From the NCBI GenBank assembly GCA_002840975.1, contig PHDN01000013.1, positions 1 to 64,000 on the forward strand: 64,000 bases of DNA, in the 5' to 3' direction. This document shows positions 1-8,008 of the stretch, in pieces (position 1 is the first letter of the stretch; each line of letters starts with the position of its first letter). The DNA is from Bacteroidetes bacterium HGW-Bacteroidetes-16 (lineage in GTDB: Bacteria; Bacteroidota; Bacteroidia; Bacteroidales; F082). The notes under the pieces were generated by a model. It searched no databases. It had not been told where the DNA came from and saw nothing but the letters and a program-made list of their open reading frames with translations. The translations under genes were made by a program, and so were the position numbers.

Positions 1-47
1 CAAAGAATGATTATCAAAATGTCAATGAACTAAATTGTAAACAACTA

Positions 48-287
48 TCACTCAGTCTCTTTTAACGAGACACTAGTGTCCTCTTTACCCTTGCCTCCTT
101 CTTTGCGGCAACTGCCATCACCGGGGGCTCCTTCGCAGGAGCAACCTAAGGCTCTTCCTGTATGGGGGTCTACAGATGAACATTGTTTTTTGAACTCTCC
201 GTTTTTTACGAAAAACATTTTTATGGCGAAACCGGCTACCGCCAGTCCAATAAATACAACAGATATCAACAATACTTTAAGAAACAT
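48..287 (-). CDS. small cysteine-rich membrane protein, NqrM-like
   Basis: This 79-residue protein has one N-terminal membrane segment (about residues 4-24) followed by a short tail with four cysteines (C36, C49, C51, C60) and a charged, disordered end. That layout resembles NqrM/DUF539 proteins, which help insert iron into the Na+-pumping NADH:quinone oxidoreductase, and the small 'membrane or secreted' proteins found beside nqr/apbE genes in Bacteroidota. No nqr gene is visible here, because the window edge cuts the neighbourhood. The gene lies outside the cassette array and probably marks the flanking chromosome. The family assignment is tentative; the membrane segment and the cysteines are seen directly. 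Confidence 0.55.
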   Translation of the reverse strand: MFLKVLLISVVFIGLAVAGFAIKMFFVKNGEFKKQCSSVDPHTGRALGCSCEGAPGDGSCRKEGGKGKEDTSVSLKETE

Positions 288-517
288 CTTTTAACTTTTT
301 TGCAAAAGTATCAATTAATGGCCGACAGGCGCATGGATAGTTTTAAAATTAGTGTAATAAAGAAAACAATTTCCTTCATTAAGCTCCTCAACCTCATCCA
401 GTCCGATGCCGGAAGCGGGCAGACAGGGATGCTTGCCTTTGCAAAACCAGGCATCCCATATGATGAAAATTACAAATCTGTTTTGATCAGGGCTTAGGTT
501 TTTTAAACTGTTTTCAT
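288..517. other. non-coding stretch at left edge of the array
   Basis: I see no gene with support here. A plus-strand frame overlaps the cysteine-rich gene but has no recognisable features and low-complexity content. No 122-bp recombination site of the kind found further right is present, so the last unit of the array (518-1182) has no visible closing site. Confidence 0.4.
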
Positions 518-1129
518 TTACTCTTTGAGATAAAAAAATGAAAAAGTATTGAAAATTTTGTTGTTTTTTGGCTCAGTTCTTTGTTGTGGGCTGGGCTTTA
601 TTTTTCCTTCAATGTTATTAATAATTCTTTTTATGTTTAGTCTATTCTCAAATAATGTAATCGGCTGTCCTGTTGGTCTACTATTGATTAAAATTATATT
701 GTCCTGGCAAATCGCAGTATTAATCTCTCCCCATGAAAACATTGATGTTCCTGAATTGGATGTTATTAACCCATTGTCAATTTGTTTTTTGTCTAGGAAT
801 TGGTCGCCATACAGTTTTCTAAAAACACTGTTCAAGATTTCGACATTAGTTTCAAAATCTTGTCCAGTTACGAGTTTTGTAAATTTTAGGTTTTGAATTA
901 GTCGGATTATTACAAAAACAAAAAATGTTAGTCCAATAAGTCCAATTAAGGAAGCAGTTATTAAAAGTCCATTTATTCCCGTCATGTTATTCATATTATA
1001 ACTTCGAATCATAACAAGACTTAATAACACCAGAATTGTCGGTAATATGAGAAAAAGTCCATTTAGAAAATCAATGAATCTAAATGGAAGTTTTTCAAAT
1101 TTCTGTATGTACTGAATATCTATTTTCAT
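518..1129 (-). CDS. hypothetical two-TM membrane protein (last unit of array)
   Basis: I do not recognise this 203-residue protein. Two hydrophobic segments (about residues 20-42 and 52-78) place it in the inner membrane. They are followed by a soluble region of about 110 residues containing a Phe-Ser-Trp-Gly-Glu stretch and ending in a basic tail. It sits between the truncated repeat at 1174 and the left flank, on the same strand as all other cassette genes. It would be the most distal unit of the array, but its closing site is not found, so it is either a decayed cassette or flanking sequence. Confidence 0.6.
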   Translation of the reverse strand: MKIDIQYIQKFEKLPFRFIDFLNGLFLILPTILVLLSLVMIRSYNMNNMTGINGLLITASLIGLIGLTFFVFVIIRLIQNLKFTKLVTGQDFETNVEILNSVFRKLYGDQFLDKKQIDNGLITSNSGTSMFSWGEINTAICQDNIILINSRPTGQPITLFENRLNIKRIINNIEGKIKPSPQQRTEPKNNKIFNTFSFFYLKE

Positions 1130-1165
1130 TTTCTTTTAATTCCCTTTTAACTGTAAGGGTTTCTC

Positions 1166-1708
1166 TTAGCCTTGCCCACAACGTAGATAGCTACACGCAG
1201 GGGCGGACTGAGGGCTATTTCCTGTCAAGCCGAAATACGGCACGGGCGGAAAGATGCCCACCGAAAACCACCGCTGCCGCACTTGACGGGCAATAAATGC
1301 TCCCATAAGGCAATCACTATTTGTAGGTAAAGGAATGCCTATTATTTTCCCACGAATGGATACTTTTACATATTCGTTGTCTGGATTTGATAACCTTGAA
1401 AGTTGATTGGATATTTTGTCAAATATCTTATTCCCATCCTTTATAACATGAATTTCTAATCTAGGACCTACTTCAATTGAAGTCTCATAAACGTGAAATC
1501 TATTTTCAGTTGGAAAATTATTTGTCGCCGAAATATATCCACTAATCACAACTGTCTCTCCATCATGATTAAGTGTCCCTGTACATGGGATATTACCGCA
1601 ATATGTGTAAAAATCAGTAATACCCATTGAATCTTGGAAAGTCTCTTTGTCACACGAGAAAAAGAGGCAAAACACAACAATAATTAAAATATTTTCTATT
1701 CTTTTCAT
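1166..1708 (-). CDS. hypothetical lipoprotein whose C-terminus is encoded by the repeat
   Basis: This is a 180-residue predicted lipoprotein. The signal sequence ends in a Phe-Ser-Cys lipobox (C19), so the mature protein should be anchored in a membrane. The central part is beta-rich and unrecognised. From about residue 140 to the end, the coding frame runs through the truncated attC-like repeat, so the last 40 or so residues are not native protein sequence. It has no stop codon of its own before the site. It forms one cassette between sites 1 and 2. Confidence 0.6.
   Translation of the reverse strand: MKRIENILIIVVFCLFFSCDKETFQDSMGITDFYTYCGNIPCTGTLNHDGETVVISGYISATNNFPTENRFHVYETSIEVGPRLEIHVIKDGNKIFDKISNQLSRLSNPDNEYVKVSIRGKIIGIPLPTNSDCLMGAFIARQVRQRWFSVGIFPPVPYFGLTGNSPQSAPACSYLRCGQG
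1174..1294 (-). repeat. truncated attC-like site (site 1)
   Basis: This is a member of the near-identical repeat family (AAC at 1180-1182, then the GTAG..AGCTAC arm and the conserved core). The copy stops at CTTGACGGG (1288-1290) and then enters unrelated sequence. The other copies continue with a 14-16 base arm that ends in GAAGTTA. The sequence that follows, GGGCAA, is what would be left if a deletion between two GGG triplets had removed that arm. The outer arm needed for hairpin folding is therefore missing, and this copy is probably inactive. Confidence 0.75.
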
Positions 1709-1752
1709 CTGTCATATAATTTAAAGGTTAGTTGTCCAATGCTTTAATTTGC

Positions 1753-1885
1753 CCATAACGTAGGAAGCTACACGCAGGGGCGGACTGCGGGCTATTTCCT
1801 GTCAAGCCGAAATACGGCACGGGCGGAAAGATGCCCACCGAAAACCACCGCTGCCGCACTTGACGGGGTAGCTGAAGTTACGGGT
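1753..1885 (-). repeat. attC-like recombination site (site 2)
   Basis: The site runs from AAC (1757-1759) to GTT (1877-1879), 123 bp. Both ends carry the same outer arm in inverted orientation: AAC-GTAGGA-AGCTAC on the left, and AAC-TTC-AGCTAC read inward from the right on the other strand. The left spacer is three bases longer. The core is nearly identical to sites 3, 4 and 5. It separates the lipoprotein cassette from the gene at 1878, whose TAA stop lies inside the right end of the site. Confidence 0.85.
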
Positions 1886-2390
1886 TGTTATTTATCAATT
1901 TCATTAAATCATTTAATTCTTTTTCAAGCCCGATAATGTCATTTCTAAATAGGAAGATTTTAAATCCTGATACTAAAATGAAAAATCCCATAAACAGAAA
2001 TATCCAGTATAATTGAATAGCATTAAAATATAGCATTGTAATCATTACCAAAAAAGCAATAATAGCAACAATCAAAACGAACCAGAATTCCTCATATTTC
2101 GCTTTGTAAATTACTTCAATCTGCTTTTCTGTCAATGTAGATTCTCTCACTAAAATATCTCCACGACCAGAAAAAGCACTAAAAATGTCTGGCGTTTTGG
2201 TAAACTCAATTACAGAATCCTTTTCTCTAAAACCTTTTACTAATTGTGAAATTTGTCTGCTCCGACTATCTAACTTGTCAAATTTTCTTATCCTCTTTAA
2301 ATCGTTAATTTTCAGCGAAAGCTCGTCAATTCTATAGTCGGTATCCAATACCGATTTCTTATAAATTCCTAATTTTTCTACTAAACTCAT
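1878..2390 (-). CDS. hypothetical membrane protein, coiled-coil plus two TM
   Basis: I do not recognise this 170-residue protein. The first 45 residues are charged and heptad-like (probable coiled coil), a soluble stretch follows, and two membrane segments lie at about residues 102-122 and 127-148, with a short amphipathic tail. It is alone in its cassette. The stop codon TAA is part of the CCGTAAC outer box of site 2, so gene and recombination site are fused end to end, a compact arrangement typical of integron cassettes. Confidence 0.65.
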   Translation of the reverse strand: MSLVEKLGIYKKSVLDTDYRIDELSLKINDLKRIRKFDKLDSRSRQISQLVKGFREKDSVIEFTKTPDIFSAFSGRGDILVRESTLTEKQIEVIYKAKYEEFWFVLIVAIIAFLVMITMLYFNAIQLYWIFLFMGFFILVSGFKIFLFRNDIIGLEKELNDLMKLINNNP

Positions 2391-2417
2391 CTGTCAATTG
2401 TTTACGCAATATAATAA

Positions 2418-2549
2418 CCCATAACGTAGGAAGCTACACGCAGGGGCGGACTGCGGGCGATTTCCTGTCAAGCCGAAAGACAGCCCGAGCGTAAAGATAC
2501 CCACCGAAAACCACCGCTGCCGCACTTGACGGGTAGCTGAAGTTATGCT
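2418..2549 (-). repeat. attC-like recombination site (site 3)
   Basis: The site runs from AAC (2423-2425) to GTT (2542-2544), 122 bp. It has the same arms and core as sites 2, 4 and 5, with scattered substitutions in the central part. The right end reads GTTATGCTTA, which matches the first bases of the cassette it closes (GTTATGCTTA on the minus strand from 3105). Confidence 0.85.
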
Positions 2550-2569
2550 TAGGCGTTTTTATAAAATTC

Positions 2570-3037
2570 TTATTTGGGACATTCCACAACATTATCTTGT
2601 GCTGCTATAAGCTGCCACTTTCCATCCCGTTTCAGCCAGATGTCTGTCCACGCTAAGCAACGTTTATATTCCTTACCGTCTGCTCCTGTGCGAATGCTAC
2701 TTTCATTCCCATAGGCTATGGCCAAATTATCCCCCCAAAAATGCACTTTAACATCTCCAAATTGACATTGGCGGTCAGGAATCTTAAGGGGCGCTATAGC
2801 TTCTTCCTTACCATACCGGGTGCCATCTGGTGCTGTTCCCTGAAAATCGTCAGCAAACACCTCTTCAAGTCCAGGCTGAGGTCTGCAGTTTGATTCTGCC
2901 CACATCTTGTCCATTGCTATAAGTTTTATGGCTACACTATCGTCAGGTGATGCCCAATGTGCCTTCTGCGCAGAAACTGATATTGAGGTCATAAGTGTTA
3001 GGCAGAACATTAAAATAAAATTAGTTTTTCTGTACAT
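2570..3037 (-). CDS. secreted NTF2-like (DUF4440-type) protein
   Basis: This is a 155-residue protein with a cleavable signal peptide ending at Ser-Ala-Gln (about residue 24), so it is probably periplasmic. The mature part has the layout of a SnoaL/DUF4440 NTF2-like fold: an N-terminal helix with a Met-Trp-Ala motif, a Phe-Ala-Asp-Asp-Phe turn, a Gly-Lys-Glu-Glu-Ala helix, and a C-terminal strand pair Trp-Leu-Lys-Arg-Asp-Gly-Lys-Trp-Gln. Such domains bind small molecules or act as catabolic accessory enzymes; the substrate cannot be predicted. It is the single gene of its cassette. Confidence 0.7.
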   Translation of the reverse strand: MYRKTNFILMFCLTLMTSISVSAQKAHWASPDDSVAIKLIAMDKMWAESNCRPQPGLEEVFADDFQGTAPDGTRYGKEEAIAPLKIPDRQCQFGDVKVHFWGDNLAIAYGNESSIRTGADGKEYKRCLAWTDIWLKRDGKWQLIAAQDNVVECPK

Positions 3038-3097
3038 AATTACATTTTGTTAAATTAGAATTTAAGTCTGTATAATAGTCATCTTTGTCTTCGCTTA

Positions 3098-3229
3098 AGC
3101 ATAACGTAGGAAGCTACACGCAGGGGCGGACTGCGGGCGATTTCCTGTCAAGCCGAAAAGCAGCCCGAGCGGAAAGATACCCACCGAAAACCACCGCTGC
3201 CGCACTTGACGGGTAGCTGAAGTTATGCG
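3098..3229 (-). repeat. attC-like recombination site (site 4)
   Basis: The site runs from AAC (3103-3105) to GTT (3222-3224), 122 bp. It belongs to the near-identical repeat family. The right end GTTATGCGT matches the start of the cassette it closes (minus strand from 4201). Confidence 0.85.
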
Positions 3230-3279
3230 TTCGTGCTCATGCTCATAGTCAATGAAGGGCTGTCGTTCCAATTTTGAAA

Positions 3280-4128
3280 TTATTTATTTCTTTGTCTAAA
3301 CTCAATCAATTCATTTATTTCTTTTTGTCTAATCTCTTCTGGTATCATGGACTTAGGTCGGAGTCTTTCTTCCTTGTTCGGAGTATATACGGCAATTTTT
3401 TTTAATGTTGGATTGTGTCTATGTAATTTTATGTATGAATTTTCACACCAACTAATTAATCCAAGAATTGCTGAATAATCCTCTTTTTGTGGTTCGATAG
3501 TATAACTACCCAACACTTTTACTCTTGGAAATTTATATAAGATATCTGTTTCTTTTATTGATGGGATCATTAGAAGAACTCCATTAAATGAACTTTCAGT
3601 TAATTGATGGACATAACCATATGCTTCAGGATCTAAATTACCGTAATGTCTGTCTAATATTTTATCTCCATTATCTCTAAACTCTTTAGCATTATGAGTA
3701 ATCCAATCCCACCATTTTCTTGGCGGTGTTACATTCGGCTCGGAATCCATGTAGAGATAATTGAGAATTTTAGACATTCCTTGTTCTGAAAAGAACAAAG
3801 TAAAATTTTCTGGTTCTGGTCCAGGAACACATTCCGCAAATGTCTGTGTCCAAAATGAAATGTATCTGGATACATACAATCTAACATCTTCGTAAGCGGC
3901 TAACTTTTGAGGAATATTTTTCTTATCCTCTCTGGTTTTAATTAATCGATCAAGGATAACAACTGTAATAGTAGCACCTAAAATCTCAGTAAAAAAGTTT
4001 AACCCAAAATCTTTTGCGGGTGTCCAGAATAACCAACAGAAAATTCCAAAAGCAAGTAGAATCGTTAAGGTTATTATTATTGCTTTCTCAGTTTTAATAG
4101 TTACCCAAATATTTTTAAAATCATTCAT
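3280..4128 (-). CDS. hypothetical membrane-anchored protein
   Basis: I do not recognise this 282-residue protein. Two N-terminal membrane segments (about residues 17-36 and 43-62) are followed by a cytoplasmic region of about 210 residues, with a conserved-looking helix-rich stretch rich in Trp and charged residues and a basic tail. The N-terminal two-helix plus basic Arg-Glu-Asp-Lys-Lys junction resembles small membrane proteins scattered in defence islands, but that is only a resemblance. It is the only gene in the cassette between sites 4 and 6. Confidence 0.6.
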   Translation of the reverse strand: MNDFKNIWVTIKTEKAIIITLTILLAFGIFCWLFWTPAKDFGLNFFTEILGATITVVILDRLIKTREDKKNIPQKLAAYEDVRLYVSRYISFWTQTFAECVPGPEPENFTLFFSEQGMSKILNYLYMDSEPNVTPPRKWWDWITHNAKEFRDNGDKILDRHYGNLDPEAYGYVHQLTESSFNGVLLMIPSIKETDILYKFPRVKVLGSYTIEPQKEDYSAILGLISWCENSYIKLHRHNPTLKKIAVYTPNKEERLRPKSMIPEEIRQKEINELIEFRQRNK

Positions 4129-4193
4129 ATATTAAGTTCTGTCCGTTTCATTACTTGCATTAAGTGTGAAGTTCCGTTGTCGCCAAAGCATGA

Positions 4194-4326
4194 CGCATAA
4201 CAGCTCGGCTATGCGCCGTTGCCGCTTTTTAAGTCGATTTTATATTAGGCTACAAAACTCAAATTTACAAAATATTTTATATCGGAGAAGAGATTGCGGC
4301 TATGGCGTATTAGCTATTGTTATGCA
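4194..4326 (-). repeat. attC-like recombination site, divergent (site 6)
   Basis: The site runs from AAC (4199-4201) to GTT (4319-4321), 123 bp. The sequence is unrelated to the five-copy family, but the geometry is the same. The left arm AAC-AGCTCG-GCTATGCGCC pairs with the right arm, which read inward is AAC-AATA-GCTAATACGCC. The arms carry an unequal spacer and an extra base, as in attC hairpins. The ends are GCATAAC and GTTATGC. Confidence 0.8.
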
Positions 4327-4333
4327 CTGTACT

Positions 4334-5581
4334 TTATTCTAATTTCATTTTCTTCTTTGTTGTACCATCATCGTATATTTCAATGTGTGGCTGGTTCTTT
4401 TCTGGTTTTGATATTTCTCTTCCTGAAAAGTCAACAATCTTTACTAATTTTCTATTCGGGTTTGGAGCAGGAATTTCAATGGTTGAAACAATACCACTGC
4501 CATCTGTTTTTATTAAGCACACAAAATCATCGTCATAAACTCCTGTAATTATATATCCACCATCAGTGGTTTGTTGTACTGACATTCCACTATTATTACC
4601 AACCCCACCATAAGTTTCAGTCCATAAAATATTACCACTATTATCGGTTTTTAATAAAAATACATCCGTAGTTCCGTTTATTTTTTCGGTATAACCTGCA
4701 ATAACATATCCACTATCGGTAGTTTGTTGCACTGAGGATCCCATATCATCATAAATCCCACCATATGATTTAACCCATAGAGAGTCACCGTTGTCATCTG
4801 TTTTTATTAAATATACATCCTTAGTTCCATTTAATGTTTCAGTATAACCTGTAACAATATAACCTCCATCAGTGGTTTGTTTTACAGAGTATGCAGCATC
4901 TTCATCTATCCCGCCATATGTTTTAGTCCATAAAGCAGTTCCATTAATATCTGTCTTTATTAAGTAAACGGAACTAAATCCAGAGCCCCAAATAATTGAC
5001 TCCCCGGCAATAATATAACCACCGTCTGCGGTTTGTTGTATTGATTTTCCAATATCCATTAGATCGTCTCCATAGGTTTTAGTCCACAAAGCATTACCAT
5101 CGCTATCAGTTTTAATCAGAAATACATCGTAAGAGTTACTAAACGAATCAGACCAACCTGTAATCACAAACCCTTCATCAAAAGTCTGTTGCACAGAGAA
5201 CCCTACTTCTCTGTTACTACCACCATATGTTTTAGTCCATAAAACATCCCCATTACTATCAGTTTTTATTAATAATATGTCATTTAGGGCATTATCTGGA
5301 TCAGTCCAACCGACAATTACATATCCACCATCAATTGTTTGCTGACCACATAAAGTAAAGTAGTGGTCGTTTTCACCGATAGTTTTAGTCCATAATGTGT
5401 CACCATTGTGATTAGTCTTGAGAAGGTAGATATTATGGAAATTAGAGTTGCAAAAAGCAATATAACCACCATCTGTAGTTTGTTGAACTGAGCGCCCAAC
5501 ACCTTCACCATAAGTCTTTTCCCATCCTTGACTGAAAACGAAGGTTGGTATTAGAAACAATAAGAAAAAAAAATTCTTCAT
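4334..5581 (-). CDS. secreted repeat protein with VQQTTDGGYI repeats
   Basis: This 415-residue protein has an N-terminal signal peptide (to about residue 17). It then carries about seven tandem repeats of 48-50 residues, each with the pattern Gly-Asn-x-Leu-Trp-Thr-Lys-Thr-Tyr-Gly-Gly followed by Ser-Val-Gln-Gln-Thr-x-Asp-Gly-Gly-Tyr-Ile. Such repeats are common in secreted Bacteroidota proteins and probably form a beta-propeller. The C-terminus is short and resembles, but does not clearly match, a T9SS tail. It is alone in its cassette. The role is unknown; an extracellular binding or adhesion function is an inference. Confidence 0.75.
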   Translation of the reverse strand: MKNFFFLLFLIPTFVFSQGWEKTYGEGVGRSVQQTTDGGYIAFCNSNFHNIYLLKTNHNGDTLWTKTIGENDHYFTLCGQQTIDGGYVIVGWTDPDNALNDILLIKTDSNGDVLWTKTYGGSNREVGFSVQQTFDEGFVITGWSDSFSNSYDVFLIKTDSDGNALWTKTYGDDLMDIGKSIQQTADGGYIIAGESIIWGSGFSSVYLIKTDINGTALWTKTYGGIDEDAAYSVKQTTDGGYIVTGYTETLNGTKDVYLIKTDDNGDSLWVKSYGGIYDDMGSSVQQTTDSGYVIAGYTEKINGTTDVFLLKTDNSGNILWTETYGGVGNNSGMSVQQTTDGGYIITGVYDDDFVCLIKTDGSGIVSTIEIPAPNPNRKLVKIVDFSGREISKPEKNQPHIEIYDDGTTKKKMKLE

Positions 5582-5644
5582 AACTAGTTATTTAATTTGA
5601 TATATTATGTTTATTAAGTCTTTACTGTGTTTAGTTTTGTATGG

Positions 5645-5781
5645 TGCATAACGGGCGTGCATATGCTTTGTGGCGGATTTTAAAAGACAAATCTTTCTGT
5701 CCACGATGATTAATATTTGGAACTAAAGTACTCATATTCATAACGTAGCCCGCCATAAAGTATATGCAGTGTTGGCGGCAG
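5645..5781 (-). repeat. attC-like recombination site, divergent (site 7)
   Basis: The site runs from AAC (5650-5652) to GTT (5771-5773), 124 bp. The left inner arm TGCATATGCTTTGTGGCGG pairs with the right arm CCGCCATAAAGTATATGCA with two mismatches. The spacer between the end box and the arm is longer on the left. The right end GTTGGCGGC is the exact start of the cassette it closes (minus strand from 7321). Confidence 0.82.
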
Positions 5782-5786
5782 TATTT

Positions 5787-7271
5787 TTATATCCTATTCA
5801 GTTTTTCCATTTCTGCTTTCAATCGTGCCATTGTTACTGGTTCAAAGTCCAATACTTGCTCTTCTTCTCTTGTAATCTTTGTTTTTTTAATAGCCAAGTA
5901 ATACTGGTCCTTTTCGTATTTGAGTGCAACTAAGGTCACACTATGACCTGTCGGCACATTGTCAAATATGTACTTGCCACCGCTTGTCGATCCAGTCAAT
6001 ATAGAGTTAATGGTATTAAAAACAATTTTAATGTCAACTTGCTTTGAAGTGCCAATATTTACAAGAAAGTCAACTTTGGGGCTATTATCTCTAAAAAATC
6101 TGTCACAGTTAATCCAGCCAAGTTTTGAAGTACTGAAAATGTAATGACTGATTTCTAACATTTCTGTGTTAGATAAATTGCTATCATTTACCTGCTTTTC
6201 AAATTCCTTTGCATAATCTATGTTATTGGTGCTAAAATCCTCACCACCAAGTGAAAATCTTATAGGTAAATTCATATTGACTTTTACATATTCACCTCCT
6301 TGTTTTCCCGGTGTCCATTTCGGCATTTGCTCTATTGCTGATATTGCAGCTTGATTGAGCGAAGAGTCAACTCCCCTGACAACACGAATATCTTCTGTAT
6401 TACCATCCTCATTGACTATAAACGTAATATAAACTGTACCTTGAATTCCACTCTCCTTTGCACGAGTCGGATACTTGATATTTTTGGATAGGTAATCCAT
6501 TAGTTTTTGTTGTCCTCCTGGAAACTCTGGCATTTTCTCAACGAAAGTAAAACCCGCATTCTCTTCAGAGTCAACAGGTATTGTTTCCTTCAGGATCCAA
6601 TTTACTTTGTCTGATTCCCAATTGCCACTAAAAAGCTGCATATCATCTTTCTTGTCCTTTGCAGGGAATGCAATTTCAATAGTAGCTCCTTTTTTGAGCT
6701 CACATTCTTCTCCATTGGAAAACGCCTCAATGTAAATCATTCCGCCTGTTTCAAGAATGTCTCTGTTACTGGTTGTTGATAGGTTAGCAAGAAGTATGTC
6801 GGAAATCTTGTAATATTCTTTTACCCGTATTTCAATGTCACCAGTCACGGAGTCACCAGATGAAGTAATAAAAGAGTTTTCGTTCACTGTTAGCTTTGTT
6901 CCTTCTTTACAAGTAATAGTCTTATCCTCATCGGCCTTTAGGATAAATGTTTGTTTTGGCTTGTCAAACTGCATGTAAAAGCTAGCAAAACCTATAAAAT
7001 TGTCTTCAAACTGATTTGTATTGTTGTTGTCTGCTGGTTGGTAGTTGATGTCTTGGTTGTCGTTTGTCTTTATTGTGTCCGGTTCGACTGCTTTTTCTGT
7101 CTCGACTTGGCTGTAGTCATTAATTGTGGTATTTGAACCAACTTCCTTCTCTGTCTTTGGTATCTTGCCTTGGCTGGCTATCTCGCTGTTATTGTCACTA
7201 GCACCCTTGTCAGGCTGATTGTTACATGAAAATATCACCATAGCTAAAAACAGAATAGTCAATTTTTTCAT
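5787..7271 (-). CDS. lipoprotein with TonB C-terminal domain
   Basis: This is a 494-residue predicted lipoprotein (lipobox ending at C16). A low-complexity region rich in Asn, Asp and Glu runs to about residue 95. A conserved beta domain at about 100-235 resembles secreted Bacteroidota proteins that carry an Ile-Tyr-Ile-Glu strand. A TonB C-terminal domain follows at about 240-340 (pattern Phe-Pro-Gly-Gly, Tyr-Pro, Gly-x-Gln-Gly-x-Val, Trp-x-Pro-Gly). The C-terminal 150 residues are unassigned. Lipid anchoring, instead of an inner-membrane helix, makes it unlike a classical TonB, so a role in energy transduction is doubtful. It is the single gene of its cassette. Confidence 0.75.
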   Translation of the reverse strand: MKKLTILFLAMVIFSCNNQPDKGASDNNSEIASQGKIPKTEKEVGSNTTINDYSQVETEKAVEPDTIKTNDNQDINYQPADNNNTNQFEDNFIGFASFYMQFDKPKQTFILKADEDKTITCKEGTKLTVNENSFITSSGDSVTGDIEIRVKEYYKISDILLANLSTTSNRDILETGGMIYIEAFSNGEECELKKGATIEIAFPAKDKKDDMQLFSGNWESDKVNWILKETIPVDSEENAGFTFVEKMPEFPGGQQKLMDYLSKNIKYPTRAKESGIQGTVYITFIVNEDGNTEDIRVVRGVDSSLNQAAISAIEQMPKWTPGKQGGEYVKVNMNLPIRFSLGGEDFSTNNIDYAKEFEKQVNDSNLSNTEMLEISHYIFSTSKLGWINCDRFFRDNSPKVDFLVNIGTSKQVDIKIVFNTINSILTGSTSGGKYIFDNVPTGHSVTLVALKYEKDQYYLAIKKTKITREEEQVLDFEPVTMARLKAEMEKLNRI

Positions 7272-7312
7272 AGTCGTAATTTCTTATAGATAGATTTTTT
7301 AATTTCAATATT

Positions 7313-7447
7313 GCCGCCAACGTAGGAAGCTACACGCAGGGGCGGATTGCGGGCGATTTCCTGTCAAGCCGAGAAACAGATTGAGCGGAAAGATGCCCAC
7401 CGAAAACCACTGCTGCCGCACTTGACGGGTAGCTGAAGTTAGCGGTT
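7313..7447 (-). repeat. attC-like recombination site (site 5 of family)
   Basis: The site runs from AAC (7319-7321) to GTT (7438-7440), 122 bp, and is the fifth member of the near-identical family. The end boxes differ from the other copies (GCCGCCAAC on the left, GTTAGCGG on the right), while the arms and core are the same. Each end box matches the outer box of the neighbouring cassette, so the boxes travel with the cassettes. Confidence 0.85.
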
Positions 7448-7456
7448 AGGGCTTTC

Positions 7457-7966
7457 TTATTTTCTAGCCTTTATCGCTTCTTCAATCCAGTTTTCAAGAT
7501 TATTTGCAATAGAATTATAGGTGTCTGTTGAAGAAGGAGTATAGCATTTAACAACACTTGATAATTTTCTCCCGTCTGCAAATGAAATTTTATCGAATGG
7601 ATTAGCCCCTCTATTACTTTTTCCATATAAAGGAGGAATATTTGAAAAGCGTGGGTCTTTTAAATCATCAATATAAATTCCTAAAAGCCCTTTCCCATCT
7701 GCCCAAGCTTTTCTAATTTCATAATTAACCCAAGGTCTATTTGCAGTTTCTATTCCAACTAAAACAACGACACAACTACGATAATTCATATTGTCATCTA
7801 TCCACCTTTTAATAGCATTATCGCCACCTTTTTTTACTGCTTCCCAATCATTGTGGGAGACAGGTTTATTTTCCTCTAATGCACCAATGTTTCTAATTTG
7901 ATGAACACGAAAAACATCTTTGTCATAATGAAAGCTGTAGAAAATTTGTCTTTTAGGCATAGTCAT
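7457..7966 (-). CDS. ThsB-like TIR (DUF1863) protein
   Basis: This 169-residue single-domain protein matches the MTH538/DUF1863 TIR-like family that includes Thoeris ThsB. Visible features are the N-terminal Phe-Tyr-Ser-Phe-His-Tyr strand (about residues 9-14), a Trp-Glu-x-x-Lys-Lys helix, an Ala-Ile-Lys-Arg-Trp-Ile helix, and a Pro-Trp-Val-Asn-Tyr-Glu-Ile segment in which E83 is at the position of the catalytic glutamate. In Thoeris, ThsB senses phage and makes a cyclic ADP-ribose isomer from NAD+. Here it is the last gene of a four-gene operon, 42 bp behind the SLOG gene. The fold is confident; the defence role is inferred from family and context. Confidence 0.85.
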   Translation of the reverse strand: MTMPKRQIFYSFHYDKDVFRVHQIRNIGALEENKPVSHNDWEAVKKGGDNAIKRWIDDNMNYRSCVVVLVGIETANRPWVNYEIRKAWADGKGLLGIYIDDLKDPRFSNIPPLYGKSNRGANPFDKISFADGRKLSSVVKCYTPSSTDTYNSIANNLENWIEEAIKARK

Positions 7967-8008
7967 TTTTTTTATATTAGTCTTAGATTCCTGTTCTTTC
8001 CTAAATTA

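Noticed and set aside
183..497. Plus-strand ORF at the left edge
   Set aside because: It overlaps the cysteine-rich membrane protein gene antisense and has no family features.
584..592. GTTGTGGGC as the closing box of the most distal cassette
   Set aside because: It matches the start of that cassette (minus strand from 1182), but it lies inside the coding sequence and no inverted arm or 122-bp partner box is found to its left. Treated as chance.
5787..7271. A classical TonB energy transducer
   Set aside because: It has a lipobox instead of an inner-membrane helix and no proline-rich spacer; only the C-terminal-type domain is shared.
1174..7447. The five near-identical repeats as a CRISPR array
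   Set aside because: The repeats are about 122 bp long and separated by 0.5-4 kb of coding sequence, with no short regular spacers and no cas genes.
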